From contig NZ_BJUK01000026.1 in the NCBI RefSeq assembly GCF_007989625.1, forward strand, positions 1 through 50,343: a stretch of DNA of 50,343 nt, given 5' to 3'. The DNA comes from Bisbaumannia pacifica (lineage in GTDB: Bacteria > Pseudomonadota > Gammaproteobacteria > Pseudomonadales > Halomonadaceae). This document shows, in pieces, positions 34,450-43,683 of the stretch. The translations under genes and the position numbers were made by a program. Under the pieces are notes generated by a model. That model searched no databases. It saw nothing but the letters and a program-made list of their open reading frames with translations, and had not been told where the DNA came from. Each line of letters opens with the position of its first letter. Within the stretch, counting starts at the first letter, position 1.

Positions 34450-34454
34450 GAATC

Positions 34455-35843
34455 ATGCGCTATATCAGTACCCGCGGGCGCTCGCCCGCGCTCTCCTTCG
34501 AGGACGTGGTGCTTACCGGCCTGGCCAGCGATGGCGGCCTCTATGTGCCCGAGACCGTGCCGCAGTTCTCCCGCGAGGCGCTGGCCGAGATGGCCGGGCT
34601 CTCCTACGCCGAGATCGCCTTCCGGGTGATGAAGCCCTTCGTCAACGGCGAGATCGACGACGAGACCTTCCGTCGCCTGGTCACCGAGGCCTACGCCACC
34701 TTCAGTCACGACGCCGTGGTGCCGCTCAATCAGCTCGATGCCAATCACTTCCTGCTCGAGCTCTTCCACGGCCCGACGCTGGCCTTCAAGGACGTGGCCC
34801 TGCAGCTGCTCGGGCGTATCCTCGATTACTTCCTGAAGAAGCGCGGCGAGCGGGCGGTCATCATGGGCGCCACCTCCGGCGATACCGGCTCCGCGGCCAT
34901 CGAGGGCTGCCGCCACTGCGACAACCTCGACATCTTTATCCTCCACCCGCATAACCGGGTCTCCGAGGTGCAGCGTCGCCAGATGACCTCGGTGCTGGCG
35001 GACAACGTCTTCAATATCGCCATCGAGGGCAACTTCGATGACGCCCAGGCGATGGTCAAGGCGAGCTTCGCCGACCAGGGCTTCCTCGACGGCACCCGGC
35101 TGGTGGCGGTCAACTCCATCAACTGGGCGCGGATCATGGCCCAGATCGTCTACTACGTGGCCGCCGGCGTGGCCCTGGGCGCCCCCCACCGCAAGGTGAG
35201 CTTCTGCGTGCCCTCGGCCAACTTCGGCAACGTCTTCGCCGGCTTTATGGCCTACCGCATGGGCCTGCCGGTGGAGCGCTTCGTGATCGCCACCAACGCC
35301 AACGATATCCTCCACCGCACCCTGGCCGACAACGACTTCTCCAAGAAGGAGCTGGTCGCGACCCTGGCGCCCTCCATGGATATCGTCGTCTCCTCCAACT
35401 TCGAGCGACTGCTGTTCGAGGCCTATGATCGCGATGGCGCCGCCGTGGCCGAGCTGCTGGAGCGCTTCCAGGCGGAACCCGCGGCGCTCGCCGAGGCGCC
35501 GCTATCGCGTCTTCGTGAACGCTTCGCCAGCCATAGCGTCGATGACGCCACCATCCTCGAGGTGATCCGCGAGGCGCATCACCGCACCCAGGAGATCCTC
35601 GACCCGCACACCGCCACCGGTTATCGCGCCGCCGAGCGTGAGCGGTGCGACGAGAGCGTGCCGATGATCACCCTGGCCACCGCGCATCCGGCCAAGTTCG
35701 CCGAGGCGGTGGTCAAGGCGGGCTTCCCCGGCGTGCCGCTACCGCCGCATATGGACGACCTGCTGGAGCGCGAGGAGCGCTACACGGTGCTGCCGGCGGA
35801 GCTTTCCGCGGTACAGCAATTCGTCGCCGAGAATCGCCGCTGA
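34455..35843 (+). CDS. thrC: Threonine synthase
   Basis: 462 residues, MRYISTRGRSPALSFEDVVL with AAGGGAA upstream. PLP Lys is in PTLAFKDVALQ, the phosphate loop in GATSGDTGSAAIEG. Length and NFGNVFAGFMAYRMGLPV match the gammaproteobacterial (class II, short) type. It converts O-phosphohomoserine to threonine. Cotranscribed with hom. Confidence 0.97.
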   Translation: MRYISTRGRSPALSFEDVVLTGLASDGGLYVPETVPQFSREALAEMAGLSYAEIAFRVMKPFVNGEIDDETFRRLVTEAYATFSHDAVVPLNQLDANHFLLELFHGPTLAFKDVALQLLGRILDYFLKKRGERAVIMGATSGDTGSAAIEGCRHCDNLDIFILHPHNRVSEVQRRQMTSVLADNVFNIAIEGNFDDAQAMVKASFADQGFLDGTRLVAVNSINWARIMAQIVYYVAAGVALGAPHRKVSFCVPSANFGNVFAGFMAYRMGLPVERFVIATNANDILHRTLADNDFSKKELVATLAPSMDIVVSSNFERLLFEAYDRDGAAVAELLERFQAEPAALAEAPLSRLRERFASHSVDDATILEVIREAHHRTQEILDPHTATGYRAAERERCDESVPMITLATAHPAKFAEAVVKAGFPGVPLPPHMDDLLEREERYTVLPAELSAVQQFVAENRR

Positions 35844-35862
35844 CACCGGTGCCAGGTGCCAA

Positions 35863-35890
35863 GACAACGCCCGGTTCGCCGGGCGTTGTC
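35863..35890 (+). terminator. Terminator of thrC
   Basis: Perfect 12-bp stem GACAACGCCCGG/CCGGGCGTTGTC closed by a UUCG tetraloop, a very stable form. The T-run is poor (GTATCG). Confidence 0.75.
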
Positions 35891-35917
35891 GTATCGAATC
35901 GATATCGAGGAAGCGAA

Positions 35918-37735
35918 GTGGACAGTCAGCCCCACGCCGTGGATCTGCAGGAGCGGCTACGGCCGCGGATTCAGCCGCGCCCCTTGAACCAGGCCCTATA
36001 TGCCCGGGCCCAGCAGGAGGGCCTCTCGGAGCTCCAGGCGCGAATCCTCGCCGGGCGCCTCGACGACTACCGCGGCGAGCTGGCGCCACTGATCTCGCCC
36101 AGCCTGCGCCACCTGGCGCATCCCGAACGGCTGGCCGACGGCCGCCGCGCCGCCGAGCGCATCGCCCAGGCGGTGGCCGAGGGCGAGCATATCGGCATCC
36201 TTACCGACTACGACGTGGACGGCATCACCTCCCATGTGGTAATTCGCCGAACCCTGCACGAGCTGTTCGGGGTGCCCGAGGCCAAGCTGCATAGCCTGAT
36301 TGGTCACCGGATCCATGACGGCTACGGCATCAGCCTGCCGCTGGTGGAGCGCACCCTCTCGCTCGCGCCGCGGCCCAGCCTGGTGATCACCGCCGACTGC
36401 GGCAGCTCGGATGAACCGCGCATCGCCCGCCTGGCCGCCGAGGGGGTCGAGGTGGTGGTCACCGACCACCACGCCCTGCCCCAGGAGGGCCCGCCGGCCT
36501 CGGCCTATGCCACCGTCAACCCCACCCGGGACGACTGCGACTACCCGGACCCGACCATCGCCGGCTGCATGGTCGCCTGGCTGACCATGTCGCTGACCCG
36601 CGGCGTACTGATCGACTGGGGCGTGTTGCCCGAGGCCACCCCCAAGCTCTCCCCCTGGCTCTCCTACGTCGCGCTGGGCACGGTGGCGGACTGCGTGTCG
36701 CTGGGCGGCAGTCCCGCCAATCGCGCCGTGGTTAGCCATGGCCTGATCCTGATCAACCGCCTGGAGGCCGCCTGCTGGCGCACCATGGCGGCGCGCCTGG
36801 GGCCCGACAGCCTGCCCTTCGACGCCGAGACCCTGGCCTTCCAGATGGGCCCGCGCATCAATGCCCGCTCGCGGCTCGACGACCCCTATGCGGCCCTGCA
36901 CTTTATGCTGGCCGCCGATGACGCCACCGCGGCGCGGCACCTGGAGACCCTCGATCAGGACAACCAGTCGCGCAAGGCGATCGAGGCGGAGATGACCGAG
37001 CAGGCCAAGGCCCTGGCCCGGGCGCCGCTGGCCGAGGATGCCCCGGCCCTGGTGATCTTCCTGGAGCAGGGCCATGCGGGGGTGCAGGGCATCGTCGCCT
37101 CGCGGCTGGTGCAGGCCTATGGGCGGCCGACCCTGGTGCTGACCCCCGCCGCGGCCCCGGGCATGCTGACCGGCTCCGGGCGCTCCATCGAGGGGTTGCA
37201 CCTGCGCGATGCCCTGCAACGCGCCCATGAGCTGGCCCCGGAGGCGCTACCGCGCTTCGGCGGCCACCGTGGCGCCGCCGGGGTGGGGGTGCCTCGGGAG
37301 CGGCTGGATGCCTTCCGCAGGGCCGTGCTGACGGCGGTGGCGGAGCAGCTCGGCGGCGCCGAACTCTATCCCAGGGTGCTGACCGACGGGGAGTTGTCGC
37401 CCGAGCAGCTCAGCCTCACCACCCTGGAGACCCTCGAGGCCCTGGGGCCCTATGGTCGGGAGTTCGAGGCACCACTCTTCGAAGGGGATTTCCTGGTGGA
37501 GTCGCTGCGCCCGGTGGGCGCCGACGGTAGCCACCTGATGATGGAGCTCTCGCTGGGTCGCATGAGTCGTCGGGCGATCTGGTTCCGTGCCCTGACCCCC
37601 GGCGAGCTGCCCGCCTTCGGCCTGGGCGATCGCCTGCGCTGTGCCTACAAGCTCAACCGCAACCGCTGGAAGGGGCGCGAATCGCTGCAGCTGATGGTGG
37701 AGCACGCCGAGCCGCTGAGCGCCCGGGTCAGCTAA
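35918..37735 (+). CDS. recJ: RecJ-like DHH/DHHA1 single-strand DNA exonuclease
   Basis: 605 residues from GTG 35918, RBS GAGGAAG. The DHH phosphoesterase motifs are intact: TDYDVDGITS (Asp97, Asp99, Asp101), ITADCGSSD, VVVTDHHALP (183-185) and YVALGTVADCVSL. DHHA1 (RGAAG in RFGGHRGAAGVGV) and the C-terminal OB-like RecJ domain follow. Motifs differ from textbook RecJ, which has DFDADGATS, DNGISS, GPRLNAAGRLDD and GGHAMAAG; here they are DYDVDGITS, DCGSSDE, GPRINARSRLDD and GGHRGAAG. It may be a divergent RecJ or a paralogue. Gene order hom-thrC-recJ is seen in relatives. Its 3' end overlaps the micro-ORF on the other strand by 8 bases. Confidence 0.8.
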   Translation: MDSQPHAVDLQERLRPRIQPRPLNQALYARAQQEGLSELQARILAGRLDDYRGELAPLISPSLRHLAHPERLADGRRAAERIAQAVAEGEHIGILTDYDVDGITSHVVIRRTLHELFGVPEAKLHSLIGHRIHDGYGISLPLVERTLSLAPRPSLVITADCGSSDEPRIARLAAEGVEVVVTDHHALPQEGPPASAYATVNPTRDDCDYPDPTIAGCMVAWLTMSLTRGVLIDWGVLPEATPKLSPWLSYVALGTVADCVSLGGSPANRAVVSHGLILINRLEAACWRTMAARLGPDSLPFDAETLAFQMGPRINARSRLDDPYAALHFMLAADDATAARHLETLDQDNQSRKAIEAEMTEQAKALARAPLAEDAPALVIFLEQGHAGVQGIVASRLVQAYGRPTLVLTPAAAPGMLTGSGRSIEGLHLRDALQRAHELAPEALPRFGGHRGAAGVGVPRERLDAFRRAVLTAVAEQLGGAELYPRVLTDGELSPEQLSLTTLETLEALGPYGREFEAPLFEGDFLVESLRPVGADGSHLMMELSLGRMSRRAIWFRALTPGELPAFGLGDRLRCAYKLNRNRWKGRESLQLMVEHAEPLSARVS

Positions 37736-37799
37736 GCCAGAACCACCAGGCGATGGCGGCGATCAGCGCCAGGCCCGCTAGATTGATTAACCAAGTCAT
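37728..37799 (-). CDS. 23-residue single-span membrane micro-ORF coupled to copA
   Basis: ATG at 37799 overlaps the copA stop (ATGA), RBS GGGAGG lies inside copA, and the peptide begins [19 protein letters not shown] and ends FWLS. It is essentially one transmembrane helix, with aromatic residues at its C-terminal end. It resembles the N-terminal anchor of small cupredoxin-type proteins that accompany copper ATPases, so it could be a truncated remnant, or a true small partner of the ATPase. The stop lies 8 bases inside the recJ 3' end. Confidence 0.5.
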   Translation of the reverse strand: MTWLINLAGLALIAAIAWWFWLS

Positions 37800-40348
37800 G
37801 GGGTTGCCTCCCGCGGAGTCGTGTCGGTGGGATGGTCGCTCGGAGCGCCGAGCTTGAGCAGGCGCAGGCGGTTGGCGTTGCCCACCACGGTGATGGACGA
37901 GAGCGACATGGCGGCGCCGGCGATCATCGGCGACAGCAGCATGCCGGTCAGGGGGTAGAGCACCCCCGCGGCGATGGGAATGCACAGGGCGTTGTAGCCG
38001 AAGGCGCCCACCAGGTTCTGCTTGATATTGGTGAGGGTCGCCCGGCTGATCTCGATGGCCGCAGCGACGCCGTGCAGGGAGCCGCGCATCAGGGTGATGC
38101 CAGCGCTCTCGATGGCCACGTCGGTGCCCTGGCCGATGGCGAAGCCCACGTCGGCCCGGGCCAGGGCGGGGGCGTCGTTGATGCCGTCGCCGACCATGCC
38201 CACCACCTCGCCGGCCTGCTGGCGACGCTCGATCTCGGCGTGCTTGTCCTCGGGCAGCAGGCCGGCCTGGAAGTCGTCGATACCCAGCTCGGCGGCGATG
38301 GCGGCGGCGGTGTGTCGGTTGTCGCCGGTCAGCATCACCACCCGCAGGCCATCCGCCTGCAGGCGCCTTACCGCCGTGGCGGTATCGTGGCGTAGCGGGT
38401 CGCTGATGCCGAAGAGTGCGGCCAGTTCACCGCCCACGGCCAGATAGACCACGGTGCGGGCCTGCTTTTCCCACTGGCTGGCCCGCTCGGCGGCATCGCC
38501 CAGGTCGACGCCGGCCTCCTCCAGCAGGCGGGCATTGCCCAGCAGAAGCGCGTGGCCGTCGCCATCGCTGGCTCGGACACCGCCACCGGTCACACTCGTG
38601 AAATCGCGGACCTCGGCGGCCGTGTCACCGGCCCGCGCTTCACAGTAGCTCACCAGGGCGCTGGCCAGGGGGTGCTCGGAGCCCCGCTCCAGGCCCGCGA
38701 CCAGGCCCAGTAGCCGCGCCTCGTCGTCATCGCCTCCCCCGGCAGAGAACAGATGGGCCTCGGTCACCCGTGGCTTGCCCTCGGTGAGGGTGCCGGTCTT
38801 GTCCACCACCAGGGTGGTGAGCCGGCTGGCGGTCTGCAGGGCCTCGCCGTTTCTGACCAGCACCCCCTGCTCGGCGGCCTTGCCCACTCCGACCATGGTG
38901 GAGATGGGCGTGGCCAGGCCCAGGGCGCAGGGGCAGGCGATGATCAGTACCGTGGTCGCGGTGACCAGCATATGAATGACCCGCGGCTCGGCGCCGACGT
39001 TGAACCAGGCCAGGGCAGTCAGCACGGCGATGATCATCACCGAGGGCACGAAGATGCTGGAGATGCGGTCGGCCAGGGCGCCGATGGGCGGGCGGGAGTT
39101 CTGGGCGCTGGCCACCTGTTCGGTGATCTGGCCCAGGCGAGTATCGGCGCCGACCCGGGTCGCCTCGTAGACCAGTCCGCCCTTGCCGTTGACGGTGCCG
39201 GCACTGACCTCGTCATCCACGCCCTTGGCCACCGGAAGCGGCTCGCCGGTGAGCATCGACTCGTCGACATGGCTGGTGCCCTCCACCACCACGCCGTCCA
39301 CCGGCAGACGCTCGCCGGGGCGCACACGGATGTGGTCCCCCTGGCGCACCGCGTCGATCTCCACCTCCCGTTCCTCGCCGTCGCGGATCACCCGGGCGGT
39401 GCGGCTCTGCAGATCGAGCAGGCGCTTGAGGGCCTCGCTGGTGCGGCCCCGGGCGCGCAGCTCCAGGGCATTGCCCAGCAGCACCAGGCCGATCACCATG
39501 GCCGAGGCCTCGAAGTAGATGCCCTGGGCCACTTCCGGTAGCCAGGGGGCGAAGGCCACCACCGCCATGGAGTAGCCCCAGGCGGTGCCGGTGCCCATGG
39601 CGATCAGGGTGTCCATATTGGCCTGGTGATGACGGAAGTTCTTCCAGGCGTTGATAAAGAAGTGGCGGCCGGGGCCGGCCATCACCGCCAGCGTCAGCAG
39701 CCCGATTACCAGCCAGAAGAGCCGCCCCGGACCCACCGGGTGGGGGTGGAAGAAGAACATGCTGGCCATCAGCGGCACCGCCAGCGCCAGCGACCAGAAG
39801 CTGCCGTGCAGGCGGCGGCGATACTCCTTGGCGTCCTGTTCGGCGCGGGTGGCCTCGGCCTGGCGCAGGTCGACGATCGGCTCGGCTTCGTAGCCCGCCG
39901 AGCGCACCGCCCGGATCAGTGCCTCGGCGTCGGCGCTGCCATGGACCTGGGCGGTACGGGTGCCGAAGTTGACGCTGGCGGTGGCCACGCCCGGGGTGCG
40001 CTCCAGGGCCTGTTGCACGCTCTTCACGCAGCTGGCGCAGGTCATGCCACTGATCGCCAGCCGCCGGGTGGTGGCGTGCTCCGCCGCCGACGGGGCCTCA
40101 TCGGCGGTCGCGGTATCGGGCGCCTCGCTGGCGTGGGCGATCTCGCCGGTCGGATAGCCGGCCTGGGCGAGGATGGCGTCGAGGGTCTCGCCATCCAGCG
40201 AGGAGGTGACGGTGAGGCGCTTCTCGGCGGGCTCGCCCATCACCTCGGCCTCGGGGTCCCGGGCCTGAATCGCCTCGCGCATGCGTTTGACGCAGCCCTG
40301 GCAGCTCATGCCGGGGACGCTGCGCTGCAGTGATGTCTGGGCGTTCAT
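37796..40348 (-). CDS. copA: Copper-translocating P1B-type ATPase
   Basis: 850 residues, start at ATG 40348 overlapping the regulator stop (ATGA). Two N-terminal HMA domains (GMSCQGCVK, Cys16/Cys19; GMTCASCVK, Cys104/Cys107), eight membrane helices with the CPC motif [13 protein letters not shown], actuator LTGEPLPV, phosphorylation site [13 protein letters not shown] motif [10 protein letters not shown] and hinge [15 protein letters not shown]. These define a Cu(I)/Ag(I) exporter of the inner membrane. CcoI/FixI-type cytochrome oxidase ATPases are the alternative, but the regulator upstream and lack of cco genes favour copper resistance. Confidence 0.95.
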   Translation of the reverse strand: MNAQTSLQRSVPGMSCQGCVKRMREAIQARDPEAEVMGEPAEKRLTVTSSLDGETLDAILAQAGYPTGEIAHASEAPDTATADEAPSAAEHATTRRLAISGMTCASCVKSVQQALERTPGVATASVNFGTRTAQVHGSADAEALIRAVRSAGYEAEPIVDLRQAEATRAEQDAKEYRRRLHGSFWSLALAVPLMASMFFFHPHPVGPGRLFWLVIGLLTLAVMAGPGRHFFINAWKNFRHHQANMDTLIAMGTGTAWGYSMAVVAFAPWLPEVAQGIYFEASAMVIGLVLLGNALELRARGRTSEALKRLLDLQSRTARVIRDGEEREVEIDAVRQGDHIRVRPGERLPVDGVVVEGTSHVDESMLTGEPLPVAKGVDDEVSAGTVNGKGGLVYEATRVGADTRLGQITEQVASAQNSRPPIGALADRISSIFVPSVMIIAVLTALAWFNVGAEPRVIHMLVTATTVLIIACPCALGLATPISTMVGVGKAAEQGVLVRNGEALQTASRLTTLVVDKTGTLTEGKPRVTEAHLFSAGGGDDDEARLLGLVAGLERGSEHPLASALVSYCEARAGDTAAEVRDFTSVTGGGVRASDGDGHALLLGNARLLEEAGVDLGDAAERASQWEKQARTVVYLAVGGELAALFGISDPLRHDTATAVRRLQADGLRVVMLTGDNRHTAAAIAAELGIDDFQAGLLPEDKHAEIERRQQAGEVVGMVGDGINDAPALARADVGFAIGQGTDVAIESAGITLMRGSLHGVAAAIEISRATLTNIKQNLVGAFGYNALCIPIAAGVLYPLTGMLLSPMIAGAAMSLSSITVVGNANRLRLLKLGAPSDHPTDTTPREATP

Positions 40349-40797
40349 GGTGTCTCCTCCTGGGACTCGGCATCGTGCGAGGCGACGCCCAACGGTTCGG
40401 GGAAGCTCTCGATCAGGCGGCACAGGCTATGGCCATCGGGGGTGCCGTCGGGCATCGCTTTCCAGGCCGACAGCGCCTGCTCCATGCGGGCGGCCAGCGC
40501 CTCGAGCTCATGGATACGGGCGCGGATCTCCGGCAGGCGGCTGGCCAGCAGGTCGCGGACCAGGGGGCAGGGGGAGTCGCCCTGGTCGGCATGGGCGAGG
40601 ATGTCGCGAATCTCGGCGACGCTGAAGCCCAGGGTGCGGGCGCGCTGAACAAAGCGCAGCCGCTCCAGGTCCCGATGGGCGTAGCGCTGGTAGCCGTTAT
40701 CCGGATCGCGGGAGGGGTGTAGCAGACCCTCGCGGGTATAGTGGCGCACGGTCTCGCCGGTGACCCCGGCGGCCCGGGCCAGTTCGATCACTTTCAT
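40345..40797 (-). CDS. MerR-family metal-responsive regulator of the copper ATPase operon
   Basis: 150 residues. N-terminal MerR winged helix ([20 protein letters not shown], then [20 protein letters not shown]) and long dimerisation helix. Only two cysteines lie outside the DNA-binding domain: Cys77 ([10 protein letters not shown], the position of the ZntR/MerR helix Cys; CueR has Ser) and Cys126 (GHSLCRLIE, the position of the second loop Cys). The first loop Cys of CueR is absent; the loop reads [12 protein letters not shown]. So the sensor is neither a standard CueR nor ZntR. It is the first gene of the operon with copA and is likely autoregulated through the site at 40836-40856. Confidence 0.88.
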   Translation of the reverse strand: MKVIELARAAGVTGETVRHYTREGLLHPSRDPDNGYQRYAHRDLERLRFVQRARTLGFSVAEIRDILAHADQGDSPCPLVRDLLASRLPEIRARIHELEALAARMEQALSAWKAMPDGTPDGHSLCRLIESFPEPLGVASHDAESQEETP

Positions 40798-40827
40798 GGC
40801 GTCTCTCGCGGGTCGATGGTTACCGGG

Positions 40828-40859
40828 AGTGTAGAACCTATGAGTAACACCTAGGTCAA
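40828..40859 (-). promoter_or_regulatory. MerR-type long-spacer promoter and operator
   Basis: Minus strand TTGACC (40854-40859) and TACACT (40828-40833) with a 20-base spacer, longer than normal, as in MerR-controlled promoters. Within the spacer is a dyad ACCTA-N11-TAGGT (40836-40856), the expected regulator site. Confidence 0.75.
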
Positions 40860-40967
40860 GCAGCGCTTGCCGGGATAGGGCGAGGTGCCCGGTGGCGACT
40901 CGGCAAGTGTTTGAAAGTTCAGGGAGTCAAACGATCGTGCGACCAAAGTATTAGCAAATATTGCATT

Positions 40968-40982
40968 AAAACGAACGTTTGG
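40968..40982. promoter_or_regulatory. Possible PsrA-type fatty-acid operator
   Basis: AAAACGAACGTTTGG contains AAAC-N4-GTTTG. The pseudomonad PsrA consensus is (G/C)AAAC-N2-4-GTTT(G/C), so only the first base departs. A fatty-acid regulator in front of a FadL porin gene is plausible. Confidence 0.4.
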
Positions 40983-40990
40983 CCTTGATC

Positions 40991-41021
40991 TGCCCCCAGG
41001 GTTGCGCCAACACTGGGGGCA
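40991..41021 (+). promoter_or_regulatory. Long hairpin in the fadL leader region
   Basis: TGCCCCCAG/CTGGGGGCA (9 bp) extended by GTTG/CAAC around CGC, with one G/A mismatch between. It lies about 70 bases before the fadL start; a smaller stem (CCCGC/GCGGG, 41030-41043, then TTTATAA) follows. Terminator, attenuator or protein-binding site cannot be told apart. Confidence 0.5.
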
Positions 41022-41087
41022 CGTCATCGCCCGCCGGCGCGGGTTTATAACAACGCACAGCTCACCCCTGAAAAGGATGTCGTGATC

Positions 41088-42389
41088 ATGCAGAACAAGT
41101 TCAACAAGCTCTCCTGGGCCGTGGCCATCGCCGCCGCCACCTTCGCCGGCCAGGCCAGTGCCGGCGGTTACCAGATCAACGAACAGAGCGTCAGTGGCCA
41201 GGGCTATGGCCACGCCGGGCGTAGCTCCAACGTCCATGACGCCACCATCGTCTTCGGCAACCCGGCGGGCATGTCCTTCCTGGACCGGGCCCAGATTAGT
41301 GCCGGCGGTACCTATCTCGATGTCAGTAGCGACATCACGGTCCTCGAGGCCGAAGGGAACCTGGGGGGCATGAGTACCGGGCCGACGCCCGGCACCAGCG
41401 AGGGCGATATGGTGCCCGGCAAGTTGGTACCCTTCGCCTTCTATGCCCAGCCGCTTAACGAGCGCCTGGCCTTCGGCTTCGGCGTCTATGCGCCCTTCGG
41501 CTCCATGACCGAGTATGAGGAGGGCTTTCAGGGGCGCTACTTCGGTGACTATACCGAGGTGAGGGTGGTCAGTGCCCAGCCGACCCTCTCCTATCGCATC
41601 AACGACCAGTGGTCGGTCGGCGCCGGGATTGCCTATAACCGGGTGGATGGGGAGCTACGGCGTCGGGTGCCGGGTAATCCCGCCCAGCCCTTCGACCCCT
41701 CCGCCGATATCGACTCGCGGGTCGAGGGCGACGACGATGGCTGGGGCTATAACCTGGGGGTGATCTATCAGCCGGTGCCGGAGACCACCCTGGGCCTGAC
41801 CTATCGCTCCAAGGTGGATTACACCCTGACCGGCGACTTCCGGGCCTTCGATCCCGCCGGTAACGTGGTCCGCGCCGACGATGCCAGCCTGGATCTGACC
41901 ACCCCGGAGACCGTCAACTTCTCCCTGACCCAGCAGATGTCGGACCGCCTGACGCTGATGTTCGGTGCCTCCTGGACCCGTTGGAGCCGTTTCGAACAGA
42001 TCCTGGTTACCGGCAGCCAGGGTCAGCAGATCACCCAGGAGACCCAGGGCTACTCCAATGCCTGGGCCTTCGCCGTGGGGGGCGAGTACCAGCTGAATCC
42101 GCAACTGGCGCTGCGAGCCGGGGTGAGCCTGGATAATACGCCCACCAGCGATCAACACCGCAGCGTGCGGATTCCCTCGGACGATCGGCGGATCTTCTCC
42201 ATCGGCGCCGGCTGGACGCCTATCGAGGATCTGACCCTGGACTTCGCCTACTCCTATCTCACCGAGCGGAGTACCCGAGTCAGCCAGTCCCGGGATGACC
42301 TTTACAACGGCCTCGGCGGGGCGACCTACACCGCCGACTACAAAAACGAGGCCCATGGTTTCGGTGCCCAGCTGACCTACCGCTTCTAA
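41088..42389 (+). CDS. fadL: FadL/OMPP1-family outer-membrane transporter
   Basis: 433 residues; ATG 41088 is better spaced from AAAAGGA than the in-frame GTG at 41082. Signal peptide 1-25 (TFAGQASA), then GGYQINEQSVSGQGYGHAGR, the hatch-domain start of FadL, with the family NPAGMSF motif (residues about 62-68). The remainder has the alternating pattern of a 14-stranded barrel and ends in aromatic YRF. It takes up long-chain fatty acids or other hydrophobic molecules. Confidence 0.9.
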   Translation: MQNKFNKLSWAVAIAAATFAGQASAGGYQINEQSVSGQGYGHAGRSSNVHDATIVFGNPAGMSFLDRAQISAGGTYLDVSSDITVLEAEGNLGGMSTGPTPGTSEGDMVPGKLVPFAFYAQPLNERLAFGFGVYAPFGSMTEYEEGFQGRYFGDYTEVRVVSAQPTLSYRINDQWSVGAGIAYNRVDGELRRRVPGNPAQPFDPSADIDSRVEGDDDGWGYNLGVIYQPVPETTLGLTYRSKVDYTLTGDFRAFDPAGNVVRADDASLDLTTPETVNFSLTQQMSDRLTLMFGASWTRWSRFEQILVTGSQGQQITQETQGYSNAWAFAVGGEYQLNPQLALRAGVSLDNTPTSDQHRSVRIPSDDRRIFSIGAGWTPIEDLTLDFAYSYLTERSTRVSQSRDDLYNGLGGATYTADYKNEAHGFGAQLTYRF

Positions 42390-42408
42390 GTTTCGTCACC
42401 AGACGACT

Positions 42409-42436
42409 CAGGAGCCCGGCCCCGGCCGGGCTCCTG
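42409..42436 (+). terminator. Terminator of fadL
   Basis: Perfect 12-bp stem CAGGAGCCCGGC/GCCGGGCTCCTG, loop CCCG, followed by GCGTTTGG. Confidence 0.8.
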
Positions 42437-42481
42437 GCGTTTGGGGGCGTCGTGGCGGATGCGGCCCGGCGCCAGGTTCGC

Positions 42482-42487
42482 TACAAT
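42482..42487 (+). promoter_or_regulatory. -10 element of prfB
   Basis: TACAAT about 87 bases before the prfB ATG; no good -35 at the usual distance. Confidence 0.4.
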
Positions 42488-42573
42488 AATGCCCTTTCCG
42501 CGTCGCCCGACCCGGGGATGTCTCTCGGGGTGGGCGGCCGCTTGTTCACCGCAGATCGAGGCGAGACGCCCCC

Positions 42574-43672
42574 ATGCTGGAAACCAATCCCATTCATAAC
42601 CTCATCAAGGACCTGTCCGAGCGGACAGACGTCCTGAGGGGGTATCTTTGACTATGCCGAACGCAAGGATCGGCTAGAAGAAGTCTCCCGCGAGCTGGAA
42701 GACCCCAACGTCTGGAACGACCCGGACTATGCTCAGAAGCTCGGCAAGGAGCGCGCCTCCCTGGAGCAGATCGTCCAGACCATCGATGAGCTCGACCAGG
42801 GCCTCGGCGATAGCCGCGATCTGCTCGAGCTGGCCGAGATGGAGGAGGACGAGGCCACCGTCGACGAGGTGCGCAAGGAGCTCGAGGGGCTCCAGGACGC
42901 CCTGGAGAAGCTGGAGTTTCGGCGCATGTTCTCCGGTGAGATGGACGAGAACAACGCCTACCTCGATATCCAGGCCGGCTCCGGCGGCACCGAGGCCCAG
43001 GACTGGGCCAATATCCTGCTGCGCATGTACCTGCGCTGGGCCGAGCATCACGGCTTCAAGGCCGAGATCATCGAGGCCTCCGCCGGCGAGGTGGCGGGTA
43101 TCAAGTCGGCGACCATCCATGTCCAGGGCGATTACGCCTTCGGCTGGCTGCGTACCGAGACCGGGGTGCACCGCCTGGTGCGCAAGAGCCCCTTCGACTC
43201 CGGCGGCCGGCGTCATACCTCCTTCGCCTCGGTGTTCCTGTCGCCGGAGGTGGACGACAGCTTCGAGGTGGAGATCAACCCGGCGGACCTGCGCGTCGAT
43301 ACCTACCGCTCCAGCGGCGCCGGCGGTCAGCACGTCAACACCACCGACTCGGCGGTGCGTATCACCCACGAGCCCACCGGCATCGTGGTGGCCTGTCAGA
43401 GCCAGCGCAGCCAGCATGCCAACCGCGACTTCGCCATGAAGCAGCTCAAGGCGAAGCTGTGGGAACACGAGATGCAGAAGCGCAACGCCGCCAAGCAGGA
43501 GGCGGAGGAGTCCAAGGCCGATATCGGCTGGGGCAGCCAGATCCGCTCCTATGTGCTGGATGACCAGCGCATCAAGGACCTGCGCACCGGCGTGCAGACC
43601 AGCAACTGCGACAAGGTGCTGGACGGCGACCTGGACCAGTTTATCGAAGCCAGCCTTAAACAGGGTCTCTGA
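42574..43672 (+). CDS. prfB: Peptide chain release factor 2 (programmed +1 frameshift)
   Basis: ATG at 42574 opens a 25-codon frame that ends in CTT-TGA (42646-42651). A +1 shift at CTTT (skipping the T at 42649) joins it to the frame from 42650 to 43672, giving 365 residues, the normal RF2 length. The shift site CTTTGAC with AGGGGG six bases upstream is the classical autoregulatory signal. The SPF tripeptide (KSPFDSGG) reads UGA/UAA, and GGQ ([10 protein letters not shown]) triggers hydrolysis. Low RF2 raises frameshifting and hence RF2 synthesis. Followed by lysS. Confidence 0.97.
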
Positions 43673-43683
43673 CCCTCGCCCAT

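Larger units (their letters stand above)
40860..41087 (+). promoter_or_regulatory. fadL upstream region, AT-rich
   Basis: No gene. It is the most AT-rich stretch nearby. It holds a possible fatty-acid-regulator site (40968-40982) and a long hairpin (40991-41021). GCAA-ATA-TTGC near 40954-40964 is another small dyad. A clear -35/-10 pair is not seen. Confidence 0.4.

Noticed and set aside
37796-40348. CcoI/FixI-type oxidase-assembly ATPase instead of copper exporter
   Set aside because: The upstream metal-responsive MerR regulator with its long-spacer promoter and the absence of cco genes favour copper export, though not with certainty.
42574-42651. prfB as a pseudogene with an early in-frame TGA
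   Set aside because: The stop is the programmed frameshift signal and the joined product has full RF2 length.
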